Origin: Lederbergia citrea
GTDB lineage: Bacteria; Bacillota; Bacilli; Bacillales; Bacillaceae_C
Length of the DNA stretch: 64,000 nucleotides
Direction: 5' to 3'
Assembly: GCF_018343525.1 (NCBI RefSeq)
Contig: NZ_JAGYPH010000005.1
Location: forward strand, 1 to 64,000
Position 1 is the first letter of the stretch; each line of letters begins with the position of its first letter. Shown piece after piece: positions 24,814-34,585 of the stretch. Under the pieces are notes generated by a model. The model did no database searches. It was not told the origin of the DNA and worked only from the letters and a program-made list of their open reading frames with translations. The position numbers and the translations under genes are program-made.

Positions 24814-26100
24814 TTACTTTGATTGTAAAAATTTTATTTTCATTAATTTTGCCATTAATGCGGGGAGATCGGTATTGTTGTGCAACCCTCTGAATAAATC
24901 GGAGCCAGGACCATATGCATAGAGCGGCACATCAACACCTGTATGCTGTTTCGTTGTCCAACCGACAAGCGCCCTTTCGGACACTATTTCATTCATCGCC
25001 AAATCCGGTTTGGTTGCCGTTTTTATTTTTTGGATTTCTTCTTCTGTCAGGTCAATGTTTGCGTGCTTCTTAACCACATCTTTCACATTGCTCCGGTCTT
25101 TTGTTAATTGGCTCACCATAAAATCACCTGTTGCTGTGACTCTCCGAAGGACTTCTAACTTTGCATCATACAGGCCATATCCTCCAACAGACATTCCGCC
25201 TGTATCATGGTCTCCTGCAATAACAATCAGTGTCTTTTTATCTTTCTTGGCGAATGCGAGTGCTTTGGCGACAGCGCCCTCAAATGCTTGAATATCTTTC
25301 ATTGCCCATGCAGCATCATTGGCATGACCGGCCCAATCAACTTGGCTTCCTTCCACCATCAGAAAAAATCCGTCTCTATTTTTTTTCAGTATCTTTAAAG
25401 CTGCTTCAGTCATTTCCGCAAGGCTTGGCTCAGTTGTAGCATGTCGATCCAATTCGGGAGCCATCCCTATTTCTGAAAACAATCCAATTAACTTGTCTGT
25501 TTTTTTAGCATTCAGTAATTCATCGCGATTAGAAACAAAGTGATAGCCATTTTTTTTCGCTCTATTGATCAAGGTTTCGGGAAAGTACTTTTTTCCGCCG
25601 CCGAGAATGACATCCACTTTATTATAAATGTACTGAGGTGCAATTTCCGCTTCATCGGTGCGAGATGCCACATGTGAGGCAAACGCCGCTGGAGTCGCAT
25701 AAGTAATTGTTGATGTTGCTACAAGGCCTGCTGCTTTACCTGCATCTTTTGAAGCTTCTAATATTGTTTTTAATGTCTCGCCAGTAGGAGCAATACTGAT
25801 CATCCCGTTATTCGTTTTAACTCCTGTTGCCATGGCGGTTGCTGCAGCCGCGGAGTCCGTTACTTCTGAACTTGCAGAAAAGGTACGATGCATACCTACC
25901 AACATACTGTCCATAATTGAATCCTCCCCCTTATACCAACGATAGTTGGTGGCATAAGAAGTAGAAAAGCCGTCTGGAATCATAAAAATAACATTTTTTA
26001 CTTTACTACTCTCTTTAGCGTCCACATAAAATGAAGAATTCATTGGTGTACTAAAGAGAATGATTAATATAATGATTACAGAAATTACTCTTTTATTCAC
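24814..26100 (-). CDS. Secreted alkaline phosphatase (PhoA family)
   Basis: A 428-aa protein starting at GTG 26100 (GGAGGG 6 bp upstream), with a signal peptide of about 28 residues. The metal- and phosphate-binding motifs are present: IFMIPDGFS, the nucleophile serine in EVTDSAAAATAMATGVKTNNG, VEGSQVDWAGHAND, IAGDHDTGG and KQHTGVDVPLYAYGPG. It releases phosphate from monoesters outside the membrane. It has its own short upstream region after the lacI terminator. I do not see clear PhoP boxes, so phosphate control is only presumed. Confidence 0.94.
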   Translation of the reverse strand: MNKRVISVIIILIILFSTPMNSSFYVDAKESSKVKNVIFMIPDGFSTSYATNYRWYKGEDSIMDSMLVGMHRTFSASSEVTDSAAAATAMATGVKTNNGMISIAPTGETLKTILEASKDAGKAAGLVATSTITYATPAAFASHVASRTDEAEIAPQYIYNKVDVILGGGKKYFPETLINRAKKNGYHFVSNRDELLNAKKTDKLIGLFSEIGMAPELDRHATTEPSLAEMTEAALKILKKNRDGFFLMVEGSQVDWAGHANDAAWAMKDIQAFEGAVAKALAFAKKDKKTLIVIAGDHDTGGMSVGGYGLYDAKLEVLRRVTATGDFMVSQLTKDRSNVKDVVKKHANIDLTEEEIQKIKTATKPDLAMNEIVSERALVGWTTKQHTGVDVPLYAYGPGSDLFRGLHNNTDLPALMAKLMKIKFLQSK

Positions 26101-26163
26101 GATAATCCCTCCTATACTGCATGATAGTAGGAATTATCCTTTGTAATCCTCTTCTTTTTTATC

Positions 26164-26197
26164 CAAAAATAAAGAAAGCCACGGGCAATCCCGTGGC
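26164..26197 (-). terminator. Terminator after the lacI-type regulator
   Basis: GCCACGGG, an ATTG loop and CCCGTGGC form a perfect 8-bp GC-rich stem on the minus strand, followed by TTTCTTTATTTTT. It ends the inositol cluster transcript before the alkaline phosphatase gene. Confidence 0.93.
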
Positions 26198-26221
26198 CAT
26201 ATTTGATATTTCTTTCTCCGC

Positions 26222-27220
26222 CTAATCGATAGATGTGGTTGTTCCTCTAACGATTAGCTGCGGATTGAATAAAACCCGTTCTTTCCCACGGTTTTTTTCT
26301 TTGATTTCTTCAATAATGACGTCTACAACTTTATTACCCATTTCTGTAATGGGTTGTGCAACCGTTGTCAAAGCTGGAACAGTTGTGGTCGCTAAAATGG
26401 TATTATCGAAGCCAACGATAGATAAATCCTCCGGCACCTTTAAGCCCAGTTCTTTCGCACCTTGAATGACACCAATGGCAATTAAATCATTACAGGCAAA
26501 AATCGCTGTAGGCACATTTTCTTTTTGAACCATGTTTTTTAGGCACTCTTTGCCATTTGTAATGGAAGCGGTCGTTTGAAAAATATTCTCTTCGGAGCAT
26601 ATTAAACCATGCTCGGCGTGTGCTTCTCGATATCCATATATGCGCATCTTACTGCTATTAGCATTTTCCGCAATGATGGCGATATTTCGATGACCCGCAG
26701 TGATAAGATGTGAGGTAGCTTCGTAACCGCCCTTAAAGTCATCCACTGAAACAGATGTCACATCAAGTCCAATATCATCTTGCGTTAGCATCACGAGCGG
26801 AATGCGCAGTTTCTTTAAACCTTTTAACAGATTTTTATCTTGAAAACTAGATGCAACAATAAACCCATCTACTTGTTTTCTTTGCAATAATTCTAGATAC
26901 TTCTTTTCTTTTTCCGGATTTTCATCCGTACTGCACATAATCACACTCATCCCTGATTCATGCGCACGATCTTCTATCGTTCGAGCCATCTCTGAAAAAA
27001 ACGGGTTAGATATGTCGGGAACTAATAAACCAAGGGTTTCCGTTCCTTTACCGGTCAATGCAGAAGCCATTAAACTTGGTTGATAATTAAGCCTTAGCAT
27101 GGCCTCTTTAACATTTTCTCTTGTAGAATCCCGCATTTTCCCTGTATTATTTATTACCTTCGATACGGTCGCAATTGATACGCCTGCTTCTTTTGCAACA
27201 TCATATATGGTTGGTTTCAT
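26222..27220 (-). CDS. LacI-family transcriptional regulator
   Basis: A 332-aa repressor. The N-terminal helix-turn-helix and hinge helix are clear (TIYDVAKEAGVSIATVSKVINN, then LNYQPSLMASAL), followed by a periplasmic-binding-type effector domain (TLGLLVPDISNPFFSEMARTI). It is the last gene of the inositol cluster in transcription order. B. subtilis uses a DeoR-type IolR instead, so this would be a different regulator. Palindromes with AAGCGCTT, the usual LacI/CcpA-type core, stand before the symporter and iolB. That it binds them is inference. Confidence 0.92.
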   Translation of the reverse strand: MKPTIYDVAKEAGVSIATVSKVINNTGKMRDSTRENVKEAMLRLNYQPSLMASALTGKGTETLGLLVPDISNPFFSEMARTIEDRAHESGMSVIMCSTDENPEKEKKYLELLQRKQVDGFIVASSFQDKNLLKGLKKLRIPLVMLTQDDIGLDVTSVSVDDFKGGYEATSHLITAGHRNIAIIAENANSSKMRIYGYREAHAEHGLICSEENIFQTTASITNGKECLKNMVQKENVPTAIFACNDLIAIGVIQGAKELGLKVPEDLSIVGFDNTILATTTVPALTTVAQPITEMGNKVVDVIIEEIKEKNRGKERVLFNPQLIVRGTTTSID

Positions 27221-27352
27221 AACAATGCCTCATTTCTTATGCAACACCTATTCTGTTGTTGTTTCCCGCTTAATACCGCCTTAGGAATTTTATCATACTG
27301 AATAGGCAGAAAGAAGTGGTGCATGTGTTTCTTATCAATTAAGGCCAAGACT

Positions 27353-28396
27353 TTAGTTATATGCAACGCTTTCTTCCTTCACATTGATCAGCGTCTTAGT
27401 TTCGAAAGACTTTTTACAGGCATAGGCAAGTTTAGTAGATTCAACTCCATCTTTGACAGTAACTTCCGGTTTACGCTTTTCCAAAATACAGTTGATAAAT
27501 TCTTCAACTTCACTTAAATATGCTTGCTCAAAGCGCTCTAAGAAACCATCTACGCACTCTTGAATCGCGCCTTCTTCCTTCATGATGACGATTTGGTTTC
27601 GTTCAGGAACCGTTCCGATCCGAAGCGTTCCTTTCGTGCCAATGATTTCGGTTTCAATATGATAGCCATGGGCACAATTTCGGCCAGCTACAAATATCCC
27701 AGTTGTATTATTATCAAACCGGACCATTGCAGCACCCGTTTCTGCATCTTGGATTTCGTCAAATTCTGGACGAGCATAGCTGCCGCCGATTGCCCATATT
27801 TCTTCCGGCTCTGCTCCTAAATACCAGCGTGCCAAATCAAAATCATGAATGGCCATATCGAGGAATAATCCGCCACTATAATTCGCTTTGGCAAATTTCA
27901 GGAAACTATCCATTTTATTAGCAGGATCCAAGCCATAACATCTGATTAAAACCGGTTGGCCGATTTCACCGGCATCAATTTTTTGCTTGGCAGCAGCGTA
28001 AGAACGATCATACCTGCGCATAAATCCAAGCATAAACACTTGATCCGGGTGAGCTTCTACCGCTGTTTGGACTTCAAGTGCTTCTTCCATATAAAGGCCT
28101 AAAGGTTTTTCACTGAAAACATGAAATCCAGCTTCCAATGCTTGGTTAATTTGTTTGCAATGATATCCGGAAGGTGAGGCGATAAATATGGCATCCAACT
28201 CTTTATTTTTAAGCATATCTTCATAGTTTGTATATCCGAATGGAATATTCCATTTTTGCATAACTTCATTGACTTCTTCCTCGATGACACTGCATACTGC
28301 CGTTAGTTCACAATGAGGGATTCGGAATGCCAAATTCTTTGCATGTTGGAGCCCTAAACGACCAAGCCCAACAATTCCGACTTTTACTTTTTTCAT
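27353..28396 (-). CDS. Gfo/Idh/MocA-family inositol dehydrogenase (IolX-like)
   Basis: A 347-aa NAD(P)-dependent oxidoreductase. It shows an N-terminal Rossmann motif (GIVGLGRLGLQHA), the family EKPLGL with catalytic Lys, GFMRRYD, and GGLFLDMAIHDFDLARW with the catalytic Asp/His pair. It is more like scyllo-inositol or 2-keto-inositol dehydrogenases (IolX/IolW group) than the second copy at 35480-36508, which I take as the main IolG; the split of roles is inference. It begins 6 bp after iolE. Confidence 0.85.
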   Translation of the reverse strand: MKKVKVGIVGLGRLGLQHAKNLAFRIPHCELTAVCSVIEEEVNEVMQKWNIPFGYTNYEDMLKNKELDAIFIASPSGYHCKQINQALEAGFHVFSEKPLGLYMEEALEVQTAVEAHPDQVFMLGFMRRYDRSYAAAKQKIDAGEIGQPVLIRCYGLDPANKMDSFLKFAKANYSGGLFLDMAIHDFDLARWYLGAEPEEIWAIGGSYARPEFDEIQDAETGAAMVRFDNNTTGIFVAGRNCAHGYHIETEIIGTKGTLRIGTVPERNQIVIMKEEGAIQECVDGFLERFEQAYLSEVEEFINCILEKRKPEVTVKDGVESTKLAYACKKSFETKTLINVKEESVAYN

Positions 28397-28402
28397 GATG
28401 CC

Positions 28403-29299
28403 TCACACCCCTGCTGTTTCTTTAATATAGTTTCGAGCCATTAAAGCATATTCGAAAGGATTTGCTTTTGATGGATCTTGTTCCGCTTCAACAATCATCC
28501 ATCCTTCATAGCCTGACTGTGCTAAGATTTCAAAGATTGGCTTAAAATCAACGGCGCCGTTTCCAGGCACGGTAAAAACTCCTTCTTTTACGCCCGTTAA
28601 GAAACTTAAGCCATCTTGCTTTACCATTTTGGCAACCTCGGGACGAACATCTTTTAAATGGACATGCTTTATTCTCGACATATGGTTTTCTAAAACTTCT
28701 AAAGGATTCTCACCTGAAAAATAAAGGTGCCCCGTATCATAAAGTAAATAGACCAGATTTTCATCCGTCATTTCCATTAATTGATTAATCTCTTCAGTCG
28801 TTTGTACACCTGTCCCCATATGGTGGTGATAAACAAGCTTCATATCCTTTTCCTGAGCCAGTTCCCCAAGTTTATTTAAACCTGAAGCAAGTTTTCCCCA
28901 GTCATCTTCAGTGAAAATTGGCTTTTCTGCAAATAAGGGAGTTTCTTGCTGCCCTTGAATACTATAGCCTTGTTCAGAAACGACAATGACTTTTGCACCC
29001 ATTTCATATAAAAAATCACGATGGGCCAAAAACGCTGTTTTCGTTTCATCAAAAGGTTTCGTTGTTAAAAATGCACTAAACCATGCGCTGGCAATTTCTA
29101 AGTTTCGCAACTTCAAAGCTTTTTGCAATACCGGGATGTCTCGCGGATATTTATTGCCCACTTCAGATCCTGTAAATCCTGCAAGCGCCATTTCACTGAT
29201 GCATTGTTCAAAAGTATTTTCTCCACCTAATTCAGGCAAATCATCATTCGTCCATCCGATTGGAGCAATTCCAAGTTTCACGGCGTTTTTTTCGAACAT
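28403..29299 (-). CDS. iolE: Inosose dehydratase
   Basis: Dehydrates 2-keto-myo-inositol to the diketone used by IolD. The 298-aa xylose-isomerase-like TIM barrel begins [20 protein letters not shown], the IolE signature. It has metal-ligand stretches [32 protein letters not shown], and a final [13 protein letters not shown] with GGAGAGGG upstream. It lies between iolD and the iolX-like gene in one transcript. Confidence 0.95.
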   Translation of the reverse strand: MFEKNAVKLGIAPIGWTNDDLPELGGENTFEQCISEMALAGFTGSEVGNKYPRDIPVLQKALKLRNLEIASAWFSAFLTTKPFDETKTAFLAHRDFLYEMGAKVIVVSEQGYSIQGQQETPLFAEKPIFTEDDWGKLASGLNKLGELAQEKDMKLVYHHHMGTGVQTTEEINQLMEMTDENLVYLLYDTGHLYFSGENPLEVLENHMSRIKHVHLKDVRPEVAKMVKQDGLSFLTGVKEGVFTVPGNGAVDFKPIFEILAQSGYEGWMIVEAEQDPSKANPFEYALMARNYIKETAGV

Positions 29300-29323
29300 A
29301 AGCTCCCTCTCCTACACTCCTAT

Positions 29324-31249
29324 TTAGTACTTTCTTGCTTTTTGCAGTTGTTTTTCCTTTTCTTGAAAAGAGGCTTGAACAGATTCATTTTGAGAAACTT
29401 CAGCGACTCCAACATGCCACCAAGCACCATAGCCATCTGTCATTGTTTTCGGTAAAACTTTAATATCGATCAGCGTGGAAACAGTTTGTTTCTTCGCATC
29501 TTCCAATGCCTCATGCAGCTCTTCCATTGTTTTGACTGTATAGGTTTTAACCCCATATCCGGCTGCACTTTGAGCGAAATCGATACGCATAATGGATCCC
29601 GTCAATTGGTTCGTTTCATTATCACGTTTGCGGAATTCAGTTCCGAAACTGCCCATTCCGTTACCCATTTGAAGATTATTAATACAACCGAACCCTGCGT
29701 TATCAAAAAGAAGAACATTAATTTTCTTGTTCTCTTGTAAACTTGTAACAAGCTCGGAATGAAGCATCATATAGCTTCCATCCCCGACAAAGCTATATAC
29801 TTCCTGCTCAGGTGCAGCCATCTTTACGCCGAGAGCGCCGGATATTTCATACCCCATGCACGAATATCCGTATTCCATATGGTATGTATTTGGCTGTCGG
29901 CTAACCCACATTCTTTGCAAATCCCCTGGTAAACTTCCGGATGCACCAATAACGATCGCATCTTCATCTACAACTTCATTGATCTTGCCAATGACTGCCG
30001 TTTGTGTGAGAGATGAGCCAAGCGTTTTTTCATATTCCGGCAGAACTTCGTCTAAATGACCCGAAACTTCTGGTTGATAACCTTCCGTTTCGTAATCGGT
30101 TTCATATAACCTTGACAATTCTTCTTGCCACTCATTTTTAGCTGCTTCAATTTCAGTTTCATACGAAGATTTATAATCTATTTCTGCTAGCTTTTGTGTA
30201 AGTACTTCCAGCCCTGCTTTTGCATCAGCAACCAATGGAGTTGCATCTAGCTTCCCCGCATGGAATTCAGATAGATTAATCGTTAAAAAGTCTACATCTG
30301 CCGATTGAAATAAATGTTTTGAGGCTGTTGTAAAATCTGTAAATCTAGTCCCAATTCCAAGAACGAGATCGGCTTCCTTAGCAATTTTATTTGCTGCAGC
30401 ATTTCCAGTTACACCAAGCCCTCCCAAATTAAGCGGATGCGTGCTTTCAATGGCACTTTTGCCTGCTTGCGTCTCTGCGAAAGGAATGTTAAATTTCTCT
30501 GCGAATTCACGTAATGCACCCGCAGCTTCTGAATAACGCACTCCCCCGCCACAAACAATGAGCGGCTTTGTCTTATTGTTGAAAAGCTCCACAGCTTCCG
30601 CAAGTGCTTGATCTGTTGGCTTTTGTCTGTTCGAACGATATACACGTTTTTTAAAGAAGGATTCGGGATAATCATAGGCTTCACCTTGGACGTCCTGTGG
30701 AAGGGCAATCGTGACCGCCCCAGTATCTGCTTGATTCGTAAGCACACGCATAGCGTTAATCATCGCACTCATCAATTGTTCTGGACGCGTGATTCTGTCC
30801 CAATATTTGCTTACAGGCCTAAACGCATCATTTGTCGTGATGCTCGCATCGTACGTTTGTTCAATTTGTTGGAGAACAGGGTCTGGCTGACGCGTTGCAA
30901 ATGTATCGCCCGGAAGCAGTAATAATGGAATATTATTGGCCGTTGCTGTCGCTGCCGCTGTAATCATATTTGCAGAACCAGGCCCGACTGAAGACGTGCA
31001 CGCAATCAGTTGCTTATGATGATTTTGTTTAGCAAACGCAGTGGCAGCATGGGCCATCCCTTGCTCGCTGCGGCCTTGATATACTTCAAGATCACCGCTA
31101 TCTTCTTCCAATGCTTGGCCAAGTCCCAATACATTTCCATGCCCGAAAATAGTAAAAATACCTTTGAAGAGCTTTTGTTCTTTGCCTTCCACTTCAATAT
31201 ATTGTTGATTTAAAAACTTAATGAGCGCTTGTGATGTTGTTAATTTCAA
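29324..31249 (-). CDS. iolD: THcHDO hydrolase (inositol pathway, ThDP-dependent)
   Basis: Opens the cyclohexane-trione ring to give 5-deoxy-glucuronate, which IolB then isomerises. The protein (641 aa) has the ThDP fold: the N-terminal pyrimidine domain with [13 protein letters not shown] and [12 protein letters not shown], a central domain, and a C-terminal PP domain with [18 protein letters not shown]...[14 protein letters not shown]. Start taken as TTG at 31249 with GAGGTG 8 bp upstream; the GTG at 31258 lies inside that ribosome site. Upstream stands the 21-bp tandem array. Confidence 0.95.
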   Translation of the reverse strand: MKLTTSQALIKFLNQQYIEVEGKEQKLFKGIFTIFGHGNVLGLGQALEEDSGDLEVYQGRSEQGMAHAATAFAKQNHHKQLIACTSSVGPGSANMITAAATATANNIPLLLLPGDTFATRQPDPVLQQIEQTYDASITTNDAFRPVSKYWDRITRPEQLMSAMINAMRVLTNQADTGAVTIALPQDVQGEAYDYPESFFKKRVYRSNRQKPTDQALAEAVELFNNKTKPLIVCGGGVRYSEAAGALREFAEKFNIPFAETQAGKSAIESTHPLNLGGLGVTGNAAANKIAKEADLVLGIGTRFTDFTTASKHLFQSADVDFLTINLSEFHAGKLDATPLVADAKAGLEVLTQKLAEIDYKSSYETEIEAAKNEWQEELSRLYETDYETEGYQPEVSGHLDEVLPEYEKTLGSSLTQTAVIGKINEVVDEDAIVIGASGSLPGDLQRMWVSRQPNTYHMEYGYSCMGYEISGALGVKMAAPEQEVYSFVGDGSYMMLHSELVTSLQENKKINVLLFDNAGFGCINNLQMGNGMGSFGTEFRKRDNETNQLTGSIMRIDFAQSAAGYGVKTYTVKTMEELHEALEDAKKQTVSTLIDIKVLPKTMTDGYGAWWHVGVAEVSQNESVQASFQEKEKQLQKARKY

Positions 31250-31296
31250 AAAACTCACCTCATAACATATGATATTCTTTCAGTTTGAAAGAAAGC

Positions 31297-31317
31297 CGGA
31301 GGCCCGCAGGATGCGGG
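31297..31317. repeat. Second copy of the 21-bp GC-rich dispersed repeat
   Basis: These 21 bp are the exact reverse complement of 6860-6880 within the dispersed element there. The core CCCGC/GCGGG can form a hairpin. It lies between the iolD start and the tandem array. Only this core is shared; the flanks differ. Confidence 0.7.
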
Positions 31318-31397
31318 GCACTCAGGCTGGATTGCATTGGAGCCACTTAGGCTTGTATTTTTGGCGTATGGGAATGGATTCGAAATATTCCCGGTAG

Positions 31398-31814
31398 GAT
31401 TCGAGCCACTCGCGCTTGGCTTAGAGCCACTCACGCATGGATTCGAGCCACTCACGCTCGGATTCGAGCCACTCACGCATGGATGCGAGCCACTCGCCCA
31501 GATTCGAGCCACTCACGCTCGGATGCGAGCCACTCACGCTTGGATGCGAGCCACTCACGCAGATTCGAGCCACTCACGCAGATTCGAGCCACTCACGCCC
31601 GGATGCGAGCCACTCACGCATGGATGCGAGCCACTCACGCATGGATGCGAGCCACTCACGCATGGATGCGAGCCACTCACGCATGGATGCGAGCCACTCG
31701 CCCAGATTCGAGCCACTCACGCCCGGATGCGAGCCACTCACGCTCGGATTCAAGCCACTCACGCTCGGATGCGAGCCACTCACGCCGGTATTCAAGCCAC
31801 TCACACCTATATAC
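31398..31814. repeat. Tandem array, 19- and 21-bp units, about 20 copies
   Basis: Contiguous units of the form GATKCGAGCCACTCACGCNYG run head to tail. Fourteen or so are 21 bp, and several are 19 or 20 bp by loss of the last bases. Four adjacent units (31602-31685) are identical. Each unit carries a small inverted repeat (GCGAG, CCA, CTC...CGC); in the 19-bp units at 31482 and 31686 it is a perfect GCGAG-CCA-CTCGC hairpin. Degenerate copies flank it (31330-31397 and 31815-31835). The mixed lengths break reading frames, so the array is not coding although long frames stay open in all three plus-strand phases. It fills the 640-bp gap between iolA and iolD. Confidence 0.92.
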
Positions 31815-31893
31815 GAGCCACTCGCCATTTTTCGCCACCATTCTTCATGTAAAATGAAGTAATATATGGATGCTCCTCACGAAAGGTAGTCAA

Positions 31894-33354
31894 CTAAACC
31901 CAACGAGCTGTAACTACTTTCTTTCTTGTATAAAATTCAACTCCGTCCGTTCCGTTAGCATGTAGATCTCCGTAGAAAGAATCCTTGTATCCGGAGAATG
32001 GGAAGAATGCCATTGGAGCCGGCACGCCAATGTTTACACCAAGCATTCCTGCGTCGATTGTTTCACGGAATTGACGAACGCTTCCACCGTCTTTAGTAAA
32101 GATACAAGCACCGTTTGCAAATCGTGATTGATTTGAAAGATCGACTGCTTCCTCAAGATTTTTTACACGTGTAATAGATAGAACTGGTGCAAAGATTTCA
32201 TCTTGCCAGATTTTCATTTCACTTGTCACTTCATCAAAAATCGTTGGGCCAACGAAATAACCTTTGTCTTTAGCCTTCTCGTCATTCCGCCCATCACGAA
32301 GGAGGCGAGCACCCTCTTCTACACCTGTTTCAATATATTTCAAAGTCTTTTCTTTATGCTGATCACGGATTACTGGACCGAGGAAAACCCCTTCATCCAA
32401 TCCGTTTCCGATTGTAAGTTCATTCGTTTTTTCCAATAGAAGTTCGATAAACTCATCTGCTACAGACTCTTCTATCGCTACAACTGAACATGCCATGCAA
32501 CGCTCTCCAGCTGAGCCAAAGGCAGCATTGAGCACTTGAACAGCAGCATTTTCCAAGTTTGCATCGCCTAGAATAATTGAATGGTTCTTAGCTCCAGCAA
32601 GAGCTTGAACGCGTTTTAAATTGTTTGTTCCACGCTTGTAAACATATTCAGCTACAGGCTGGGAACCAACGAATGAAATAGCTTTTACATCTTTATGATC
32701 CAATAAGCCATTGACAACATCATGTGCACCGTGAACAACATTTAGCACACCTTTAGGAAGCCCAGCTTCTTCAAATAGTTCCGCCAAACGATTCGCTAAT
32801 AGCGGAGTACGCTCAGATGGCTTTAATACAAATGCGTTCCCCGTTACGATAGCGAGCGGGAACATCCAGCAAGGCACCATCATTGGGAAGTTAAACGGTG
32901 TAATACCGCCAACTACACCAATTGGATAACGGTAAACGCCTGACTCAAGACCAGTAGCGATCGAAGGCAGTTGTGAGCCCATTGTCAGAGTCGGTGCACC
33001 TGCTGCAAATTCCACACATTCGATTCCGCGCAATACTTCTCCGTGTGCCTCTGTGTAATTTTTACCGTTTTCAATTGTGATTAGCTTTGCCAGTTCATCC
33101 CAATGTTCAACAAGCAGTTGTTGATATTTAAATAGAATCCTTGCGCGTCTTGGAACAGCTACCTCTTTCCATGTTTCAAATGCTTTAGCAGCCGCTTGAA
33201 CCGCTAAATCTACATCTTCTTGTGTAGAAATCGGAACACGGGCAATTTCTTCACCTGTTGCTGGGTTGTAAACTGCCTCGGTTTTTGTTGTTTTTGCGTC
33301 TATCCATTCTCCGCCCACATAATTTTGTAATGTTTTCACTGTAGTTTGTGTCAT
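31894..33354 (-). CDS. iolA: Methylmalonate-semialdehyde dehydrogenase (CoA-acylating)
   Basis: Oxidises malonate semialdehyde (or methylmalonate semialdehyde) to acetyl-CoA (or propionyl-CoA), the last step of inositol catabolism. The 486-aa aldehyde dehydrogenase has [13 protein letters not shown] with the conserved Asn154, FVGSQPV for the nucleotide, and the catalytic Cys286 in GSAGERCMA. The N-terminal [13 protein letters not shown] is typical of the MmsA group. ATG with GGAGG 8 bp upstream. Tandem repeat arrays flank it on both sides. Confidence 0.95.
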   Translation of the reverse strand: MTQTTVKTLQNYVGGEWIDAKTTKTEAVYNPATGEEIARVPISTQEDVDLAVQAAAKAFETWKEVAVPRRARILFKYQQLLVEHWDELAKLITIENGKNYTEAHGEVLRGIECVEFAAGAPTLTMGSQLPSIATGLESGVYRYPIGVVGGITPFNFPMMVPCWMFPLAIVTGNAFVLKPSERTPLLANRLAELFEEAGLPKGVLNVVHGAHDVVNGLLDHKDVKAISFVGSQPVAEYVYKRGTNNLKRVQALAGAKNHSIILGDANLENAAVQVLNAAFGSAGERCMACSVVAIEESVADEFIELLLEKTNELTIGNGLDEGVFLGPVIRDQHKEKTLKYIETGVEEGARLLRDGRNDEKAKDKGYFVGPTIFDEVTSEMKIWQDEIFAPVLSITRVKNLEEAVDLSNQSRFANGACIFTKDGGSVRQFRETIDAGMLGVNIGVPAPMAFFPFSGYKDSFYGDLHANGTDGVEFYTRKKVVTARWV

Positions 33355-33423
33355 TTAAGTAACCTCCAATGTTATTTTGAGATTTTTCTAGATGTCATCA
33401 AGGTAAATTGGGGGCAATCTGAT

Positions 33424-33516
33424 TAATCCCGCGAGTTTAATCGATAATCCCGCCGATTTGATTAGTAATCCCGCCAAATTCATTAATAATCGCGCCGTTA
33501 TTAAATTAATTCGGCC
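33424..33516. repeat. Short tandem array, exact 21-bp period
   Basis: TAATCCCGC or a close variant recurs at 33424, 33445, 33466 and 33487, each exactly 21 bp apart, with a decayed fifth copy (TAATTCGGCC) at 33507. Only the first 9-10 bp of each unit are well kept; the remainder is AT-rich. It occupies the gap between iolC and iolA. The sequence is unrelated to the 31398 array but has the same period. Confidence 0.8.
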
Positions 33517-33529
33517 AAAATGCTTAGTA

Positions 33530-34525
33530 CTACTTGCTGACTTTTTGCTCCGCAATTAAACGATCAATCTCATCCGTTGTCGGCATTGCGTCTGAACAAC
33601 TATGCTTCGAAATGACAATCGCAGCAGATGCACTTCCATATTCCATCGCTTTTGGTATCTCCCATTGATTCATCAATCCGTAAATAAACGCCGATGCATA
33701 AGAGTCACCTGCACCAAAAGTTTTTAATACCTTTGTTTTAAACGTGCCTCCTCTATGGGAAGATCCATCTTTCGTATAAGCAATCGAGCCTTCAGAACCG
33801 TGTTTGATAACAACAATTTCTGCATGATAGCTAAACCACTTTTGCGCTGTTCGCTGGTCATCATTATCATTGCTTTCAAATTGTTCCATCATATCGAATT
33901 CTTCTCTTGTCCCGATAATGACATCGCATTTCTCAGCGGCTAGATTATAATAAACAGCCGTCTCTTGTGCAGATGTCCATGTATATGGGCGGTAATCAAG
34001 ATCAAAAATGACAACTACATCATGTTTACGCGCATAGTCTAGAGCTAAAAATACGGCCTCTCTCGATGGACTTGCCGCTAAAGCGGTTCCAGAAATTAAT
34101 AACGCTTTCGAATTTTTGATATATTCTTCCGAAACATTGCTCGTATCAAGCTTCAAGTCAGCTACATTATCACGGTACATAAGGATGCTGCATTCTTCAG
34201 GGCTTTTAATTTCTGTGAAAGCAAGTCCTGTAACAGCACCTGTTTGATCAACCGAGATCCCAGAAGTATCAATATGATTATCTTTTAAGTACTGAACAAT
34301 AAAACGGCCCATTTGATCATCTGAAACTTTACCGATAAATCCTGATTTCAAGCCCAATCTCGCAGATCCAATCGCAATATTAGCTGGGGAACCGCCAACA
34401 TATTTTGTAAAAGAAGATGTTTCCTCCATTGGTCTATTAAATTGATCAGCATTTAGGTCGATGCACAGTCTGCCTATTCCAATTAAGTCGATGGAACGGT
34501 CAGTTTTAAAATCTAAATTGTACAT
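33530..34525 (-). CDS. iolC: 5-dehydro-2-deoxygluconokinase
   Basis: Phosphorylates 2-deoxy-5-keto-gluconate in inositol breakdown. The 331-aa ribokinase-like (PfkB) protein begins with IGIGRLCIDLN, has the substrate-site GGSPANIAIGSARLGLKSGFIG, and near the C-terminus the anion-hole/catalytic motif FGAGDSYASAFIYGL with the catalytic Asp. ATG with AGGAGGG upstream. The aldolase that acts next (IolJ) is not in this window. Confidence 0.95.
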   Translation of the reverse strand: MYNLDFKTDRSIDLIGIGRLCIDLNADQFNRPMEETSSFTKYVGGSPANIAIGSARLGLKSGFIGKVSDDQMGRFIVQYLKDNHIDTSGISVDQTGAVTGLAFTEIKSPEECSILMYRDNVADLKLDTSNVSEEYIKNSKALLISGTALAASPSREAVFLALDYARKHDVVVIFDLDYRPYTWTSAQETAVYYNLAAEKCDVIIGTREEFDMMEQFESNDNDDQRTAQKWFSYHAEIVVIKHGSEGSIAYTKDGSSHRGGTFKTKVLKTFGAGDSYASAFIYGLMNQWEIPKAMEYGSASAAIVISKHSCSDAMPTTDEIDRLIAEQKVSK

Positions 34526-34550
34526 ATAATTCCCTCCTACTTTTACACAC

Positions 34551-34579
34551 TTAAGTTAAGCACTTTATCTCTAACTTAA
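34551..34579 (-). promoter_or_regulatory. Candidate operator between iolB and iolC
   Basis: TTAAGTTA (34551-34558) and TAACTTAA (34572-34579) are perfect inverted arms. Within them GTTAAGCACTTTAT (34555-34568) resembles the perfect palindrome found before iolB. It lies 26-54 bp upstream of the iolC start. This may be a weaker copy of the cluster operator. Confidence 0.35.
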
Positions 34580-34585
34580 AAATTT

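Noticed and set aside
31398..31814. Possible CRISPR array
   Set aside because: Units follow one another with no unique spacers, unit length is only 19-21 bp, and no cas gene is present.
31337..31862. Three long overlapping plus-strand frames (and a minus-strand one) with apparent peptide repeats such as MREWLAS or MDASHSR
   Set aside because: They are open only because the 21-bp repeat contains no stop in several phases. Units of 19 and 20 bp shift the frame, there is no convincing ribosome site, and all phases are equally open. Treated as a non-coding array.
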